Below are positions 37,367-47,013 of a DNA stretch of 64,000 nt, piece after piece (the first letter of the stretch is position 1; every line of letters starts with the position of its first letter). This DNA comes from Polyangia bacterium (lineage in GTDB: Bacteria > Myxococcota_A > Polyangia > Nannocystales > Nannocystaceae): contig JAUIFF010000003.1 in NCBI GenBank assembly GCA_030429545.1, positions 558,001 to 622,000 on the forward strand, given 5' to 3'. The position numbers and the translations under genes are program-made. The notes under the pieces are model-generated. The model was given only the letters and a program-made list of their open reading frames with translations, was not told the origin of the DNA and made no database searches.

Positions 37367-38904
37367 TGTCCCGCTCCGTTTCCTTGGGTCGCGGCGGCAA
37401 TCCGCGCGGCTGCGAGGTCATCGACGCGTGGACTGAGCTTCATACCCGCCACCGCCGGTACGAGGTCGGTCAACACGACCTGTTCGCCCTCACTGATTCC
37501 CATGCTTATACAAATGAAATCCTCCTGGGCGATGGAAACCTCGACCGGGCGTATTTCTAACCGGCTATCCCGGTCCACAACCCACACACTGCCATCGTGG
37601 ATGGCCTCGCGCGGCACTGCGAGGCAGCTTTCCGTGCCCGCCCGCGTGAGCTCCACTTCGACATGCATACCAGGCGTGAGTCGGGGCTGATTTGGGTTGT
37701 CGCGCGACCGGGGTTCTTGCACCTGCACCACCACGCCCATGGTGTGGGTCGTACTGTCGATCCCCTCGAACCGGCGAAACTCCGCCGGCCAGTGGGCATC
37801 CATCCCCTGGCTCTTTAGCGATACCGCTGCCTGGATGTTGCGCCCCGGCCCACGCCTCGGTCGACCTTGGCTTTCGGAATTGATTGCTTGCGCAACTTTC
37901 CCATCGGTTATCGGTGAGCTCGCATCGCCTGCGGGGGCCTTGACTTTGGACTCAGGGTTTTGTTGCGATGACTCCTCAGAGGTTGCAGGCTCGCCACCCG
38001 ACTGAGCCTCGCCTGGTGGGCGTCGCTGCCCCGGTTCTGTTGTACCTGCATGATTGTTTCGACGCCCGCGCCGGCGCATCAGCGGAGTCACGCTGGCGAG
38101 CGAAAGTTGGGCCGGGACTTCCATAACATCGACGGCATCGCCCACCACCAATACCTGGCCTGCACTGATTGCCTGTCCCTCAATGGCATTGACCTCGCGG
38201 ATCCGCATGGTGAAGGGAGCAACGATTTCTGTGCGGGAAAGGTCGAGGGCCGCACCCGCGACTCCGGCTTTTACCTGCTCAAGGTTGGCCTGCAATACCT
38301 TGCGACTGGCCGGCAATTCATTGAGCGTATTTTTGTATGTGAGTACCGAACGCTCGGCCGACAAAACATCTCGTTCGGCGGCCTCGACATCAAGTAGCGA
38401 AACAGTACCCTGGTCGTAGAGCTCCTTGAGGCGTGCGTAGTCCTTGCGCGCCAGTGCCAACACCTTTTGCTCGACCGCGAGGTTGTTGCGAGCACTGGTT
38501 TCGCGTGCCTTGATTTCGCTAATCTGCGCCCTGGTGGCCTTAACCGTGGCCTGGGTACGATCTTGTTCAATCGCATAGGCACCCGGATCGATCTTAAATA
38601 AAACTGTCCCCTCGCGTACTAGGCGGCCAACCTCAAGACGCTCGTGGGCTTCGACCACCCGTCCGCCAACTTCGGCCAGCCCCTGCCAGTTGCGTTGGGC
38701 CTCGACAATGCCATAGCCAACAGCTCGAGCAACGGCGGTATGCGAGGCCACCTCGAGCACACGAACAGCTTGCCCGCCCTCGCGAGCGCGGCGACGTTTT
38801 GTTGGCTCATCCGCGCGATGCAGCCAAAAAAACATCACCACACCAGTGGCGGTGAGTCCAGTAAATACGAGGGTTCGACGAAGAATGAGGGCGAAGCGAG
38901 ACAC
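37363..38904 (-). CDS. RND efflux periplasmic adaptor (membrane fusion protein) with disordered insertion
   Basis: Starts at a GTG (MSRFALILRRTLVFTGLTATGVV), giving a membrane anchor. The barrel-sandwich region (VGGRVVEAHERLEVGRLV), a long alpha-helical hairpin (SEIKARETSARNNLAVEQKV) and the beta-barrel (LDLSRTEIVAPFTMRI) match membrane-fusion proteins that link the inner-membrane RND pump to an outer-membrane channel. Odd feature: after VPAQLSLASVTPLMRRRG there is an insertion of about 85 residues rich in Arg, Gly, Pro, Ser and Glu (PGQRRPPGEAQSGGEP) before the domain resumes at AAVSLKSQGMD. It is predicted disordered and not typical of the family. The gene overlaps the pump gene by four bases. 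Confidence 0.9.
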   Translation of the reverse strand: MSRFALILRRTLVFTGLTATGVVMFFWLHRADEPTKRRRAREGGQAVRVLEVASHTAVARAVGYGIVEAQRNWQGLAEVGGRVVEAHERLEVGRLVREGTVLFKIDPGAYAIEQDRTQATVKATRAQISEIKARETSARNNLAVEQKVLALARKDYARLKELYDQGTVSLLDVEAAERDVLSAERSVLTYKNTLNELPASRKVLQANLEQVKAGVAGAALDLSRTEIVAPFTMRIREVNAIEGQAISAGQVLVVGDAVDVMEVPAQLSLASVTPLMRRRGRRNNHAGTTEPGQRRPPGEAQSGGEPATSEESSQQNPESKVKAPAGDASSPITDGKVAQAINSESQGRPRRGPGRNIQAAVSLKSQGMDAHWPAEFRRFEGIDSTTHTMGVVVQVQEPRSRDNPNQPRLTPGMHVEVELTRAGTESCLAVPREAIHDGSVWVVDRDSRLEIRPVEVSIAQEDFICISMGISEGEQVVLTDLVPAVAGMKLSPRVDDLAAARIAAATQGNGAGQ

Positions 38905-39140
38905 GGGCTCGGCGAGCCTATTTCAGCCCTGTTTAGCGGGAGCCCCCACCGCGTAAACCATTCGCAAACAGTCGTCCAACGAAGATGCGGACTGGTTCGC
39001 TCATCGTCGTCAGTCCGGCGGGGCTCAACGGGAGCGCAGTGGTACTCCCCACTGGGACCCCAGGCAGCCTTGCCAAAGAATCACAAGACCTGACCTTTAC
39101 AACATCGAGACAAACTCGTGTCCGGCGAAGATATCGGTGG

Positions 39141-39731
39141 CTACTTGGTAAGCGAGCCCATCGAAAAACCGATTGTTGAATAGTCGTCGTAGCCGTATTG
39201 GGTGGCATTGTAAGGAGCTTCCGCTCCCCACTCAACATGGACATGGGTGGCATTGTCAGCGTTGACCCACCAACATGAGGAGTTCTCCCAACGCTTGGTG
39301 TAACCCAACACCGGCTGGCTGTACCACGGGAACGTATCGCCCTGTTCAACCTGGACGTCGTCGAGGTGGGCGTACGACATCACCCCGACCTTTTGGTGGT
39401 GCCGGTTTCGCACGTCAATGATCACGATCTCGCCACCATCGACACCACCGCAATCGAGTTCACCGCGATAACGAACGTAGCCGTAGTAGCCATCGTCGTA
39501 GTAGTGGTGGGTGTAGGTTCGCCAACGCACGGTTTGTACCGTCGACTCATCGAGCGGAATGAGGACATCAACCGAGTACTGGGCATCGCTGATGTAGGAG
39601 GCGTGGGAGGTCGGGGACTGGTTGCCCCAACGACCCGCGTTGATCGGCGGGCTAATGGCAATGTAGCTGGCGTGAACTTCCGCAGCAGTAAAAAGTCCCA
39701 GGGTGAGTGTGATGGCGAATGAAAAGCGCAT
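39141..39731 (-). CDS. Secreted protein of unknown function, Tyr/Asp/Trp-rich
   Basis: ATG 39731 follows GGAG and begins a signal peptide (MRFSFAITLTLGLFTAAEVHA). The mature 175 residues have no motif I recognise. They are rich in aromatic and polar residues (THHYYDDGYYGYVRYRG, WENSSCWWVNADNATHVHVEWG) and look like a beta-sandwich. Two Cys (GELDCGGVDGG and SSCWW) could pair. It stands alone, separated by 236 nt from the efflux adaptor gene. Secretion is well supported; the role is not. Confidence 0.6.
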   Translation of the reverse strand: MRFSFAITLTLGLFTAAEVHASYIAISPPINAGRWGNQSPTSHASYISDAQYSVDVLIPLDESTVQTVRWRTYTHHYYDDGYYGYVRYRGELDCGGVDGGEIVIIDVRNRHHQKVGVMSYAHLDDVQVEQGDTFPWYSQPVLGYTKRWENSSCWWVNADNATHVHVEWGAEAPYNATQYGYDDYSTIGFSMGSLTK

Positions 39732-39908
39732 GAGTTTCTCCAGGGCTCGGCAACCCACCCTCCTAGTTGCCGCACCCGGAGAAAGGTTCGAATAAAAATC
39801 AAAAAAATTTCAGGCGTGCGCTCGCGCGCGGATGCTTGGGGGAGAGCTCCGCACGAGCCAACGCAGGCCGCTGGTCCGGCGACGCTGGTCTAAACCACTC
39901 GCTCGCAG

Positions 39909-42900
39909 TTACTCCACGGCTTCTGGTAGCGAAATGGTAAACGTTGAACCACGCCCGACTTCGCTCTCGACCGAAATACGCCCCCCCAAACGGTCGACGA
40001 AGCGGGCGGCAACGGCCAAGCTCACGCCTGTGCCCTCAAACTTGCGGGAGGGAGAGTCATCAACTTGATAAAATGCAGTAAACAGATTGCTACGGGCATC
40101 GTCATCAATTCCCGGACCGTTATCGGAAACCGCAAAGTTTACCCAAGGGCGTTCGTTTCGGGTTGTGCTCGAGACTTGAAGTTCGACGACGCCATCCGAA
40201 GTAAATCGACAGGCATTGTCGAGCAGAGTGGTCAGACAATAGTGAAGCATGTGTTCGTCGGACTGCAGACGGGGCAACTGCGACGGCAGTTGCTCGCGTA
40301 GCGTGTTACCGCTTCTTGCCGCAGAGTCGGCGAACGCAACAAGCAGACCATCGACTAACTTTCGTAGGTCGATTTCCTCGTACTTCGTTGCCCGTGCGTC
40401 CGCTTCGATTCTAGTGAGCTCTAAAAGTGAGCTGACGGAGCGAAGCAGGCGAATGCCTGCGCGATGGATCGATCGCAAGTCCGAATCAAACCCTTCGGTC
40501 TCACCATGTTGCAGGCTTTCCGACATTAATTCAGTATATCCCAATATCGCATTAAGTGGGGTTCGCAGCTCATGCGACATGTTCATCAAGAAGCGAGTCT
40601 TCACCCGATCTGCAACGAGGGCAGCGAGCCGGGCTTCGTTGAGGCGTGCGTACAGGTGAGCGTTGGTTAAGGAGATGGCGATCTGAGCCGCTAACTGGCG
40701 AATCAGAGAAATACGACGAATGGTGAATGCCCCGGTTGCAAGGTTATTTTCGAGGTAAACAATCCCGAGAAGTTCGCCCTGATGCATCAGAGCGAAGCAC
40801 ATCAAAGAGCGCACTGAACTTGCGATGATGTGAGGATCTTGGCTATGCACAGGGTCAAGCTTCGCATCGTTGAGCACGATATCTTTGTGCGCACGGCGAA
40901 CCCGGTTGATAATCGAGTGCGGAAGCTGAAGCTCGTCGGTTAGCGGCAGCTTTTGATTCACGGTGACCTCGACCCCGGAGGTCGTGCTTACAGCTTCCGC
41001 CTCAACGCGCAGCTCATCTTCGAGTCGAAGGAGCAGTACCCCCCGGGACGCACCCGCATTCTCCACTAGAAGGGTGGTCAATCGCGACAAGAGTCGGTCG
41101 AGCGCGAGCTCACTCGAAATCGCCCGACTTGCTTTAATCACAGTGTCGAGGTCGAGGGCGACTGTCGTGGTTGCTCGCGTCTGCGGGGAGCTCGAGTGCG
41201 TTGTTGTGATGGAGTCCGCCGCGTCCGGTCGCTGCTGGACAAACCCTTCAAACTCGTTCGCCAATTGCTGCACCTTGGCGAGGGCTCCCCAACTGCGGTA
41301 CGCCAGTATCGCCTCTGCGGCATAGGCCCGTGTCAGGATTGGGTATTGCAGGCGATGGGCATAGCGAAGTGCGCATTCTGCCGCGAGAGCCTCGATATGT
41401 GGCATTTCGTGCTGGCGAGCTTCAGCGATCGCGCGGTTGTAAAGACGCATTGCACCGCCCTCGTCGCCTCCGACACGCGCGAGCTCTGCTTCGACAAGTG
41501 TAGCTCGAGAACCGTAGTTGCCCGGTGCGGTTCGGGCCCAAGTTTTAAGCGACCTAAGTCGCTGTTTGACCCGCCGTCGTAACTTTCGCGGCCTTGTGGC
41601 TGTTGGGATCACCCGTGTCAGCACCAAGGATTCATAGAAGTAAAAGTCGGCAATGATCGCGCTACCAAATGCAACTTTCGTCCGTGACCGGGCCAGGTTA
41701 AGAGCTGCCATCGCCCCGTCGTTGTCCATCGCTAGGTAGCAGCGGATAACCTCATAGTAATGATAATAGAACATGACCAGCGGCGTTGACTCGTCGCTGA
41801 TACCTGCCCGGAACGCCTCTTCATCAAATGGGCCACGACCATCACTTTCTTTGGTGCCGGGTAAGACCCGGCCAAAAAGGTGCAGCATGTAACGAATCGT
41901 AGCGGTTTGATCCGCGAGTTGACGCCGCCGTACAACTGGCAAAATTTCGCTACAATGCTCCACAACTCGCGCGAGACAGCTTCCGTCGATCACCATCAAG
42001 AACGCTTCTGTGACCGTACTATAAATCCCGTAGATAAAGTCACCGTTGGCAAACCCAGTTTCGGTCGCCAACCGCAGGTCCTGCTTGACTTCGGTAAATG
42101 GCTGAACCCAGACCCCCATAAAAGTAGTGCTAAACAGAATAGTCTTAGCTGCCAGCTCCGTGTTGTTGTAGCGCTCGTTGAGCGAGCGGGCGATCTGTGC
42201 CAGTTCATGAGCTTCGCGGTAGTGGCCGAATGCTCCGGACATCACCAACCCGACTCCGACAAACCCGTAGGCTGAAATATCGCAAAGGCCGTGGCGCAAC
42301 GAGAGGTTGGCGATCCGCAAAAGAATGACGGATGCGAGGTTGGTGTCGACAAAATACGCGGCCGCGGCCATCGACATGAGCACACGAAGCTCGGCTTCGC
42401 GGTCCCGATTATCAAGTTCTGGGAGCTCCAAAATTGCAGCAGCCGGTCCGCGGTGAAGGCGTTTGAATGCGGCAAAAGCCTTGAGAACCGAGAGTGTTGT
42501 CGCATTTTTTGGTAACCGGCGGCGGAGAGCTCGTAGACCGCTACGCCCGCTTTGTAGCGCGGTAACTAAATCGCCCCGGTTCGTCTCCAATGTCGCCCGG
42601 AGTGCATACAGCATTGCACGATCCCGGGGTAAGCTTGTATGCTCAAGAAGTGGGACAAAGATCTTGACAGCCTGCTCAGGATGCCCCGCGAGGTACTCAC
42701 ACTCAACCCGAGCACGCTCGAGCTTCCACTTGAGGGCCGGGTGCTGCTCCCATGCCTGCGCCCCCAAAAAGCCGACCGCCGCGGCTAAAAAACCACAGGC
42801 TTCGTGGTAGGCGGTTGATACTTTGGCCCGCAAAGCCGCTCGTACCAGCAACTCAGCGATGGCCGGATCCTTGGCGATAGGCCCAGCCGCGGCAAAGTGC

Positions 42901-45056
42901 CCGGCAATGATAAAGAGGTTTGATTCGTCGTCAGCGTTGTCGGCGAGCAGCAGCCGCCGACCGATATCGATGTGGATAGTTGCTCGCTTGTCGGCGTCGA
43001 GCAACTGGTAGGCTGCCTGCTGCACACGGTCGTGAACAAACTCGAATTCGGCACGACGGGTTTCATCGCGAATAAACTTGTAGTCGTCGCCAACCGGACG
43101 AACGAGACCAGCTGAGACCGCCGGCCAAAGGTTATCTAGGACCGCTGCTGGTGTGGTTGAAAGTAGTTGGCCAAGTAGATGTATATCAAAATGCCCACCT
43201 ACTGCTGCTGCTGTCTCGAGCAGCCGGCGACAGGTTTCATCCTGTTCGTGGATCCGCTCGGTGACAAGAGCAGCAACATCGTCGGGGAGCTTGGCTGTGT
43301 CGACCGCGGCCAGCGACCACGCCCAGCTTGCGTTTTTTGGATCAAAGTAGATCGCGCCTAGCTCGTGGAGTTTGCTGAGTACAGCACGGACAAAAAATGG
43401 GTTACCGCGACTCAAGTGATGGATTCGTTGCGCGAACTCGAAGACCGCCGCCGGCTCGCTATGGAGAGTCGCCGACACCCATGTACACACATTTTCGACA
43501 GACAGTGGTGTAAGCGCAATTTCTGTAAGGCCCACCTCGGCGTCCCTTAGTGCCTGCAACACACGGGTCAGTGGGTGACTGGCCGAGACCTCGCCATCGC
43601 GATATGTCCCGATCCAAAGAATATGTGCGAGCTCAAAGTCGGTGGCGAGGTCCTCGATGAGTTTGAGAGTGGCGAGATCAGACCACTGCAGATCGTCGAG
43701 AAACACAGTAAGTGGTCGGTCTTCCCGAGCGAGCGAAATCATAAACGCACGTAGTACGTTGTGGAAACGATTTGCCGACTCGGTTGGTGGCATTGCCGGG
43801 ACCGGCGGTTGTGGCCCAAGTAGCACTTCAAGCTCAGGTATTAGTTCGACGAGCAGTTGCCCACTTCCACCGACCGCGGCGCAAACAGTTGTCCGCCACA
43901 TTTCGAGCTCACGCTCAGGTGCTCCGAGAGTCTGATTGATGAGTGTACGCAGGGCAGTTGCCAGGGCTGCGTAGGGTGAGATATGTGCAAGCGCATCAAA
44001 CTTACCAGCGACGAATGCTCCCCGACGTACTGCCATGGTTCGCTGGAGTTCGTGTACCAGCACCGACTTGCCGATGCCCGCGGGGCCACCAATGAGCACA
44101 CACTCATTGCTACCGAGACATGCCCTGTCGTATGCATCGCCTAGGCTCTTGAGTTCCCGGGAGCGACCGACAAGCGTACTTGCTATCACAAACCGCTCAT
44201 GGGTTTCGTGGCGTCCGACAACAAACGTGTCATCGACCCCCTGCTCGATGAGGCGCAAATCAGTAAGCAACCCCTCGGCGCTTTGATAGCGGTTCTCGGG
44301 CTGCTTTTCGAGCAGATGCATCACGAGGCCAGCAAGCGGTGCGGGGAGGTTTGGGCGACGTTCTTTTGGTGAGAGCGGGTGCCGAGCAATATGGGCGTGA
44401 AGCAGCTCGAGTGTATCTGTTACCTGAAATGGTAACTCTCCACATAGAAGCTCGTAGAACGTAACACCGAGTGAGTAATAGTCACTTCGGTAGTCGACTG
44501 GCCGATTCATCCTCCCCGTCTGTTCGGGTGAGAGATAGGCGAGACTACCCTCTAATATATTAAACGTTTGGCTTGAGAGGCGCTCCTCAGAAAGCTGCGA
44601 AGCGATACTAAAGTCGGCTATTGCCAGCTGTCGCCGATCGAAATGGACAATCAGGTTGTCCGGCTTAATGTCTTTATGGAGTATGTTTGCACTGTGGATA
44701 TGCCCCAGAGCTTTGACCGCTGCCTTTGCGACCCAGAAGAAATCATCGAGTGACAACCCCTGTGGCGGAATTTTGCGGCGAAGAGACTCGCCCTCAAAGT
44801 CTTCAAGCACCAAAGCAGGGCGGGAGCCCGAGCCAAGCAGTTCGAGTGCGGAAACCACACCGGGACCATCTAGTTTTTTGAGCAGCGTGAATTCGTGGCG
44901 AAGGCGTGCCACGTCGCGAATCGGAGGATGCTCGTGGCGCACAGTCTTGAGGATTACCGGCCTGTTGTCGCGAACACGACGGGCCCGAAGGACCTGTGTT
45001 CGTCGTCCGTGGTGCACTTGGGAAGTGACCCGGTACCCAGTAAAACGCGAGTTCAT
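39909..45056 (-). CDS. Ser/Thr-kinase / AAA ATPase / GAF / histidine-kinase hybrid
   Basis: A 1,715-residue single chain with five parts. Residues 1-280: eukaryotic-type kinase, with Lys37 in VILKTV, catalytic HKDIKPDN (127-134), DFS (148-150) in place of DFG, and EGSLAYLSPEQ. Then about 285-330: AAA/ATPase with Walker A GGPAGIGKS. Next is a long helical-repeat region. After about 1,300 comes a GAF domain (DLDTVIKASRAISSE). Finally a HisKA domain with the phospho-acceptor His1495 in NMSHELRTPL and a HATPase domain (DNACRF, DNGPGIDDDA, GTGVSLAV). Such hybrids occur in cyanobacteria and myxobacteria; they probably integrate a kinase signal and a two-component output. No response regulator gene is adjacent. 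The sequence looks less GC-rich than its surroundings. Confidence 0.95.
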   Translation of the reverse strand: MNSRFTGYRVTSQVHHGRRTQVLRARRVRDNRPVILKTVRHEHPPIRDVARLRHEFTLLKKLDGPGVVSALELLGSGSRPALVLEDFEGESLRRKIPPQGLSLDDFFWVAKAAVKALGHIHSANILHKDIKPDNLIVHFDRRQLAIADFSIASQLSEERLSSQTFNILEGSLAYLSPEQTGRMNRPVDYRSDYYSLGVTFYELLCGELPFQVTDTLELLHAHIARHPLSPKERRPNLPAPLAGLVMHLLEKQPENRYQSAEGLLTDLRLIEQGVDDTFVVGRHETHERFVIASTLVGRSRELKSLGDAYDRACLGSNECVLIGGPAGIGKSVLVHELQRTMAVRRGAFVAGKFDALAHISPYAALATALRTLINQTLGAPERELEMWRTTVCAAVGGSGQLLVELIPELEVLLGPQPPVPAMPPTESANRFHNVLRAFMISLAREDRPLTVFLDDLQWSDLATLKLIEDLATDFELAHILWIGTYRDGEVSASHPLTRVLQALRDAEVGLTEIALTPLSVENVCTWVSATLHSEPAAVFEFAQRIHHLSRGNPFFVRAVLSKLHELGAIYFDPKNASWAWSLAAVDTAKLPDDVAALVTERIHEQDETCRRLLETAAAVGGHFDIHLLGQLLSTTPAAVLDNLWPAVSAGLVRPVGDDYKFIRDETRRAEFEFVHDRVQQAAYQLLDADKRATIHIDIGRRLLLADNADDESNLFIIAGHFAAAGPIAKDPAIAELLVRAALRAKVSTAYHEACGFLAAAVGFLGAQAWEQHPALKWKLERARVECEYLAGHPEQAVKIFVPLLEHTSLPRDRAMLYALRATLETNRGDLVTALQSGRSGLRALRRRLPKNATTLSVLKAFAAFKRLHRGPAAAILELPELDNRDREAELRVLMSMAAAAYFVDTNLASVILLRIANLSLRHGLCDISAYGFVGVGLVMSGAFGHYREAHELAQIARSLNERYNNTELAAKTILFSTTFMGVWVQPFTEVKQDLRLATETGFANGDFIYGIYSTVTEAFLMVIDGSCLARVVEHCSEILPVVRRRQLADQTATIRYMLHLFGRVLPGTKESDGRGPFDEEAFRAGISDESTPLVMFYYHYYEVIRCYLAMDNDGAMAALNLARSRTKVAFGSAIIADFYFYESLVLTRVIPTATRPRKLRRRVKQRLRSLKTWARTAPGNYGSRATLVEAELARVGGDEGGAMRLYNRAIAEARQHEMPHIEALAAECALRYAHRLQYPILTRAYAAEAILAYRSWGALAKVQQLANEFEGFVQQRPDAADSITTTHSSSPQTRATTTVALDLDTVIKASRAISSELALDRLLSRLTTLLVENAGASRGVLLLRLEDELRVEAEAVSTTSGVEVTVNQKLPLTDELQLPHSIINRVRRAHKDIVLNDAKLDPVHSQDPHIIASSVRSLMCFALMHQGELLGIVYLENNLATGAFTIRRISLIRQLAAQIAISLTNAHLYARLNEARLAALVADRVKTRFLMNMSHELRTPLNAILGYTELMSESLQHGETEGFDSDLRSIHRAGIRLLRSVSSLLELTRIEADARATKYEEIDLRKLVDGLLVAFADSAARSGNTLREQLPSQLPRLQSDEHMLHYCLTTLLDNACRFTSDGVVELQVSSTTRNERPWVNFAVSDNGPGIDDDARSNLFTAFYQVDDSPSRKFEGTGVSLAVAARFVDRLGGRISVESEVGRGSTFTISLPEAVE

Positions 45057-45139
45057 GCCTGTGAGGACAGTTTATTCTCCCACACTCAACTGCGGCGAGA
45101 CATCTACCAATGCAGTGGCGCTTCCTGAAATGTCTATTG

Positions 45140-45145
45140 TATAAT
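45140..45145 (+). promoter_or_regulatory. Candidate -10 promoter element (TATAAT)
   Basis: A perfect TATAAT in the intergenic region between the hybrid kinase and the GST gene, about 90 nt before the GST start. I see no convincing -35 at the right spacing. Confidence 0.4.
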
Positions 45146-45235
45146 CATGCGTTTGTTCGCGCACCGACGTGCTCGTTCGCGCAGGTCACTGGGATCTTGC
45201 TTGACGATCATGCCACTTCGATGTCATGAAAAGTT

Positions 45236-45868
45236 ATGTCTGCTGCTGTCAAGTTGTTTGGAGTGTCCCTGAGTTCCTACGTGCGCGGCGTGAGCGCTGC
45301 GCTACATGAAAAAGGAGTGGAGTTCGAACACCTTCAATTCGCTCCGCACTCAGAAGAACAACTCGCTGTCCACCCCTATGGCAAGGTCCCAGCTTTTTCC
45401 CACGGCGACGTGCAGCTGTACGAGTCATTGGCAATTCTCGACTACATCGAGCGGGTGTTCGATGGGCCCGCCCTCGCCCCTCCCGACGCCGCCGGGCGCG
45501 GAAAAATGATGCAGTGGCTGTGCGCTTTCAACTCGTACATGTACGCAGACCTCGCTGCAGTTGTGATCCCGAGACTGATCCACGCACCCCAAGGTCAACC
45601 CGTCGACGAGGAGGCTGTCGCAGTTGCCGCGAAAAATGTGCGCCGTCACCTCGAGTTGCTCGAGAAGGCCTTAGCGACAGGTCCTTACCTGGTTGGCGAG
45701 CAATACACTCTTGCAGATCTCAACGCGGCTCCACTGATCCAATATTTTACGTTTACGCCCGAGGCAGGCCCTGGGCTCGAGGGGCTCACAAACGTGACCC
45801 GCTGGCTCGAGGCAGTGCTCGCCCGACCAGCGATGCAACGGGCAACCCAACCGGCTGCCGCGAGCTAA
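45236..45868 (+). CDS. Glutathione S-transferase-like protein
   Basis: A 210-residue protein with the two-domain GST fold. The N-terminal thioredoxin-like part begins VKLFGVSLSSYVRGVSAALHEKG, with a Ser pair where the catalytic residue sits, then HPYGKVPAF (the cis-proline Pro) and LYESLAILDYIE (the glutathione-binding Glu-Ser). The C-terminal helical domain has PYLVGEQYTLADLNAAPLIQYF, matching the usual LADL helix cap. It should conjugate glutathione to an electrophile or bind it. It stands beside the glutathione-dependent GFA-type gene in opposite orientation, which hints at a shared thiol-related function. Confidence 0.9.
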   Translation: MSAAVKLFGVSLSSYVRGVSAALHEKGVEFEHLQFAPHSEEQLAVHPYGKVPAFSHGDVQLYESLAILDYIERVFDGPALAPPDAAGRGKMMQWLCAFNSYMYADLAAVVIPRLIHAPQGQPVDEEAVAVAAKNVRRHLELLEKALATGPYLVGEQYTLADLNAAPLIQYFTFTPEAGPGLEGLTNVTRWLEAVLARPAMQRATQPAAAS

Positions 45869-45983
45869 GAAATATTGTATCAGCAATTAATTTGAACCGA
45901 GTCTGTTTTCTGACCGAAACGCTAGGTCGCGTGGTCGATCGAACAGACCCGGCACGGTTGGGTCGGCGCACGACGACGAGCGT

Positions 45984-46385
45984 CTACAAGTGCCGCACCT
46001 CCTTCGGAGGATTACCCCAATCGTTGTCACGGCCGTTAAAATACCGAACCGGCGCCTCGATCAGTTCGCTCAGGTCCACGTTGTCAAGCGCGACTAGGCT
46101 GACCGCGACGAACTCACCTCCAGCCTCCGGCATATTGCCCCGGACACCCAGCTTGACACCGCAATGCGTGCAAAACAGATGGTGGCAGCTGCGCTTGCCA
46201 AACTGGTAGTCACCCAAGGTTTCGTCTGTGAGCAGGCGAAAAGCGTGTGGTTTTACAAGAGCCTCCCACGCCCGGCTCTTGGTACAGACCGAGCAATTGC
46301 ACTTCGCCGTCCCAGCACTCAAGTCGATATCGGCTTCGAATTTTAGTTTCTGGCAGTGACAACTTCCGGTGTACGTCTTTTGCAT
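45984..46385 (-). CDS. GFA/CENP-V-type zinc protein
   Basis: A 133-residue protein with all the Cys motifs of the glutathione-dependent formaldehyde-activating (GFA) family: GSCHCQKLKF, AKCNCSVCTKS and LFCTHCGVKLG. The Cys residues bind two zinc ions and, in the characterised enzyme, glutathione. Many members are not proven to act on formaldehyde, so the substrate is left open. Convergent with the GST gene. Confidence 0.9.
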   Translation of the reverse strand: MQKTYTGSCHCQKLKFEADIDLSAGTAKCNCSVCTKSRAWEALVKPHAFRLLTDETLGDYQFGKRSCHHLFCTHCGVKLGVRGNMPEAGGEFVAVSLVALDNVDLSELIEAPVRYFNGRDNDWGNPPKEVRHL

Positions 46386-47013
46386 TGGGCTCTCCTATCT
46401 GTCCCGAAGAGCATAACCAAAAATGACAGCCGGCACCGCGAGCACCATTTCGCTCACACGTGTGCTCGCATCGCCGGGCATGGGCGTGCGTGAGGCAAAG
46501 GCGCTCGATGAGGTCGCTCGTCGGGATATTTGTGTCGGAACATTCACCGATGGAGGGGTTGTTGGCGAGCCCACCCATGAGGGTTGGACCCCCAATGCAT
46601 CTCGCTGGGGTCGGGTGCATACCTACCAAACGCCGAAGTGGCGCGATGTCTTTGCTATCGGGGTTGCGCCAAATAGCCACAATACCTACAAAATTTATAT
46701 GTTGTGTTGGCGCCGCTATGGTCTCGACGTTCTGGTCGTAACCTACGATCCGGCCAAACCTGACTGTTTCAATATGAAGACGCTCAACGAGTTCCATACG
46801 ACCTATTCGTTAAAGTCTGCGACGAAGCCAGTCTCCGTCGCCTTATGGAGTTCCTTGAACCCACGCTAGCCCGCGACCTGCCGGGCGCAGGGACACCTCT
46901 CAGTGGACTCGCCTCCAATGCTGCGGGCGTCCTGGAGCGCCACGGGTAGAAAGGAAACATTCACACTTGGTTCGACGTTTTGTACACAAAAGCTAGTAAG
47001 ATCTGCTAAGCGG
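46386..47013. other. Gene-poor segment of about 630 bp with no convincing gene
   Basis: Open frames exist on both strands (plus 46423-46869; minus up to 46797), but neither gives recognisable or compositionally normal protein, and they overlap. I see no hairpin-plus-T-run. This may be a decayed gene. Confidence 0.4.

Noticed and set aside
46423..46869. 148-codon plus-strand frame and overlapping minus frame
   Set aside because: Neither gives a recognisable protein, and they conflict with each other and the neighbouring GFA-type gene.
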